A stretch of 6,706 bases of DNA, from positions 88,965-95,670 of the forward strand of contig NZ_ML142863.1 of NCBI RefSeq assembly GCF_004138495.1. Direction: 5' to 3'. This document shows positions 4,924-6,706 of this stretch, one piece after another; positions within the stretch are counted from its first letter, which is position 1; every line of letters begins with the position of its first letter. A model generated the notes under the pieces. The model searched no databases and was not told the DNA's origin. It saw only the letters and a list, made by a program, of their open reading frames with translations. This stretch comes from Phytoactinopolyspora endophytica. GTDB taxonomy: Bacteria > Actinomycetota > Actinomycetes > Jiangellales > Jiangellaceae. The position numbers and the translations under genes are program-made.

Positions 4924-6360
4924 TCATGTGTCACGTCGTCCTTGCGGGTGCGGAAGCTGGACAGTGACGGTGGTCCCCATGCCGACCTCGGAGTCGACGG
5001 CCACCTGCCCGTGGTGGGCGTGCACGATGGCTTCGACGATGGCGAGGCCGAGGCCGGAGCCGCCGTAGGCGCGGCTGCGGCTGGCTTCGGCGCGCCAGAA
5101 GCGTTCAAAAACGCGAGGGAGATCCTCGGGTGAGATGCCTGGCCCGTTATCGCTGACCTTGACGTGGACAGCGCTTCCGGTGTCGGTGATCTCGACCAGC
5201 ACGGACGTCCGGGCGGGGGTGTGCTGCACGGCGTTGCCGACGAGGTTGCGCAGGACTTGCTGAAGTCGGGCGGCGTCCCCGCGGACGGGTGATGGCTGAG
5301 CCGGAGCCAGGGTGATGCTGCGGTCTGGATAGATGATCTCGGCGTCTTCGACGACACTGGCCACCAGGGCTGTGAGGTCGACGTCAACCTGGTCGATGAG
5401 GCGTCCGGCATCGAGGCGGGCGAGCAGCGCGAGGTCCTCAACGAGCAGGCGCATGCGTCCGACCTCGTTCTCGATGTGGTCCAGAGCTTTCTCCAGACCC
5501 GGCCCCGAGATACCGCCCTGGCGGTAGAGGTCGAGCCAACCAGAGATGGTGGACAGTGGCGTGCGCAGTTCGTGGGAGGTGTCGGCGGCCATCGACCGGA
5601 TGGACGCTTCCGCGCGTGCCTGGGCGTCGAAGGCCCGGTTGACGGCTTCCGCCAGCAGATCGGTTTCGCGCTTGTCGCCGCGGGTGGGCAGGCGCTCGGT
5701 TCGGGAGCCTGCGGCGATGGAGTCGGCGGTGTGGGCCATCTGGGTAATGGGACGCATGCCCAGGCGAAGGACGCCCGCGGCAAGTCCCAGAAGGAGCGCC
5801 AACGCGACTCCGACAAGGAATAGCTGACGCTGGGTGACTTCCTCGGTGGTTTCCTCGTCCACGGACGTATCCAGGGCCAGGACGAGTGCCGTCGGCCTGA
5901 CAGGGCGTTTGCCCGGTCCCTGTTCGAGCGTCAGCCCAGCGCTAGGAATGCGGACGGCTTTGAAGTTCTTCAGACCGTCCGGTTTGTCGTGAGTAACGAT
6001 TTCACCGGGTGGCACGGTGCTGGCCAGCGAGACGAGCATGGCGGCGGCCGAGGAAGCTTCCCCCGTCGTGGCCAGGATGCGGCTGTCGGCGTCGACAGCG
6101 ATGATGCCGTGCGATGGCCCGAAAAGTGCACCGAGGTGGTCGACGTCGGCGGTCTGCGGACCGCGGGCTATGACGTCGCCGAACTGGTCGGCGCTCGCTC
6201 TGAGCGTGGTCTCGTCGCGCTTGTTCAAGAATTCCCGCAGCAGGAAGGTGCTGCTGGCCGCGCTGGCGAGCAGGCCGGCTGTGAGGAGGACGGCGAGTCC
6301 GGTCAGCAGACGGAGGCGGACGCCGGAGAAGGACCAGGGAAGACGGACGCGGAGCTTCAC
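4924..6360 (-). CDS. HAMP-domain sensor histidine kinase of the second two-component system
   Basis: A 478-residue membrane kinase that should phosphorylate the response regulator encoded immediately upstream. TM1 (about 16-40) and TM2 (about 179-201) flank an extracytoplasmic sensor domain of about 138 residues of no recognised ligand class. A HAMP domain (about 199-252) follows. The dimerisation domain carries phosphoacceptor His263 in ADTSHELRTPL. The ATP-binding domain shows Asn376 (NLVGNAVQHTP), Asp404 in DNGPGI, the F box FERFWRA (418-424) and GGSGLGLAIV (433-442). All motifs are intact and the length is normal. The GTG start at 6360 overlaps the regulator's stop by 4 bases (GTGA), so translation is probably coupled; AGG lies 8 bases before it. 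The architecture resembles MprB/TcrY-type actinobacterial kinases but the match is not specific enough for a gene name. Confidence 0.94.
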   Translation of the reverse strand: MKLRVRLPWSFSGVRLRLLTGLAVLLTAGLLASAASSTFLLREFLNKRDETTLRASADQFGDVIARGPQTADVDHLGALFGPSHGIIAVDADSRILATTGEASSAAAMLVSLASTVPPGEIVTHDKPDGLKNFKAVRIPSAGLTLEQGPGKRPVRPTALVLALDTSVDEETTEEVTQRQLFLVGVALALLLGLAAGVLRLGMRPITQMAHTADSIAAGSRTERLPTRGDKRETDLLAEAVNRAFDAQARAEASIRSMAADTSHELRTPLSTISGWLDLYRQGGISGPGLEKALDHIENEVGRMRLLVEDLALLARLDAGRLIDQVDVDLTALVASVVEDAEIIYPDRSITLAPAQPSPVRGDAARLQQVLRNLVGNAVQHTPARTSVLVEITDTGSAVHVKVSDNGPGISPEDLPRVFERFWRAEASRSRAYGGSGLGLAIVEAIVHAHHGQVAVDSEVGMGTTVTVQLPHPQGRRDT

Positions 6361-6706
6361 TGGTGAGCCTGTTCCCGAAGTGTGTAGCCCACACCGCGGA
6401 CGGTGTGCAGCAGCGGCGTTCGGCCATGGTCGATCTTTCGACGCAGGTTGGAGATAAAGCGTTCGACGACGACCGAGTCCCCGCCGAAGTCGTACTGCCA
6501 GACAGTTTCGAGGATCTGAGAGCGCGAGAGGACCTGGCCCTGGTGGCTCATGAGGTAATGCAGCAGCCGATACTCGGTGGGCGAGAGCTCGATGGCCCGG
6601 CCTGCACGCCGGACCTCGTGGCGGGGATCGTCGACTTCGAGGTCGGCGCAGCGCAACAGTGTGTCGTCGGCAGCGAAGGTGCCGCCGCGGGCTCTGCGGA
6701 GCAGAG
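6357..6706 (-). CDS. OmpR/PhoB-family response regulator, C-terminal 115 residues (partial, runs off the right edge)
   Basis: The visible part starts inside the end of the receiver/linker (LLRRARGG) and covers the complete winged-helix DNA-binding domain. It has the usual IELSPTEYRLLHYLM, SRSQILETVW, VVERFISNLRRKID and TVRGVGYTLRE landmarks. The phosphoacceptor aspartate and true start are beyond position 6706. An internal ATG or GTG is not a plausible start because the same frame continues upstream with linker-like sequence. The stop codon at 6357-6359 overlaps the GTG of the cognate kinase, the usual regulator-then-kinase order, opposite to the first system in this window. It is the likely partner of that kinase. 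Confidence 0.93.
   Translation of the reverse strand, partial: LLRRARGGTFAADDTLLRCADLEVDDPRHEVRRAGRAIELSPTEYRLLHYLMSHQGQVLSRSQILETVWQYDFGGDSVVVERFISNLRRKIDHGRTPLLHTVRGVGYTLREQAHQ

Noticed and set aside
3920..5068. Long + strand open frame (382 codons) overlapping tetR in another frame
   Set aside because: The translation is extremely Arg/Pro/His-rich, typical of an out-of-frame reading of GC-rich DNA, and it runs past the tetR end into the convergent kinase gene.
4887..5816. Minus-strand open frame (309 codons) inside the second kinase gene
   Set aside because: It is a Ser/Pro/Arg-rich off-frame reading of the kinase, whose own frame shows every catalytic motif.

Overview
The window is high-GC DNA with the codon bias of a streptomycete or close actinobacterial relative. 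The best evidence for this is a partial smc gene at the left edge whose first 59 residues read as a typical Streptomyces SMC N-terminus. Other signs are GTG and TTG starts, GC-rich third positions and GC-rich intergenic hairpins.

Left part (1-3754, all minus strand): read in the direction of transcription, from right to left, there is a secreted FrsA-like alpha/beta hydrolase predicted to be a lipoprotein (3754-2465). It is followed by a BaeS-like sensor kinase with a very short outer loop (2381-1269), an OmpR/PhoB-type response regulator (1079-366) and the start of smc (178-1). Hydrolase and kinase probably share a transcript. The kinase and regulator are in the less common kinase-first order. 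A 189-base gap separates them, holding a hairpin just after the kinase stop, a five-tract G-quadruplex motif on the + strand, and an 8-bp inverted repeat ending 2 bases before the regulator's ATG. The accessory block sits directly upstream of smc.

Middle (3755-4100): a 346-base divergent intergenic region between the hydrolase and a TetR-family repressor on the + strand (4101-4865). It holds several operator-like palindromes, a 12-bp exact tandem duplication and promoter-like elements. The layout suggests that the TetR protein controls itself and possibly the hydrolase/kinase transcript.

Right part (4866-6706): a hairpin between convergent genes, then a second two-component system on the minus strand. 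Its OmpR-type regulator (only the C-terminal part is in the window) overlaps its HAMP-containing sensor kinase by 4 bases, so the two are probably translationally coupled.

Taken together, this is a regulatory region: two separate two-component systems, one TetR repressor and one exported hydrolase next to a core chromosome-segregation gene. No CRISPR, RNA gene, insertion sequence or phage feature was seen. No clearly new system is visible. The most interesting part is the lipoprotein-hydrolase/short-loop kinase/regulator set and the structured DNA between its kinase and regulator.
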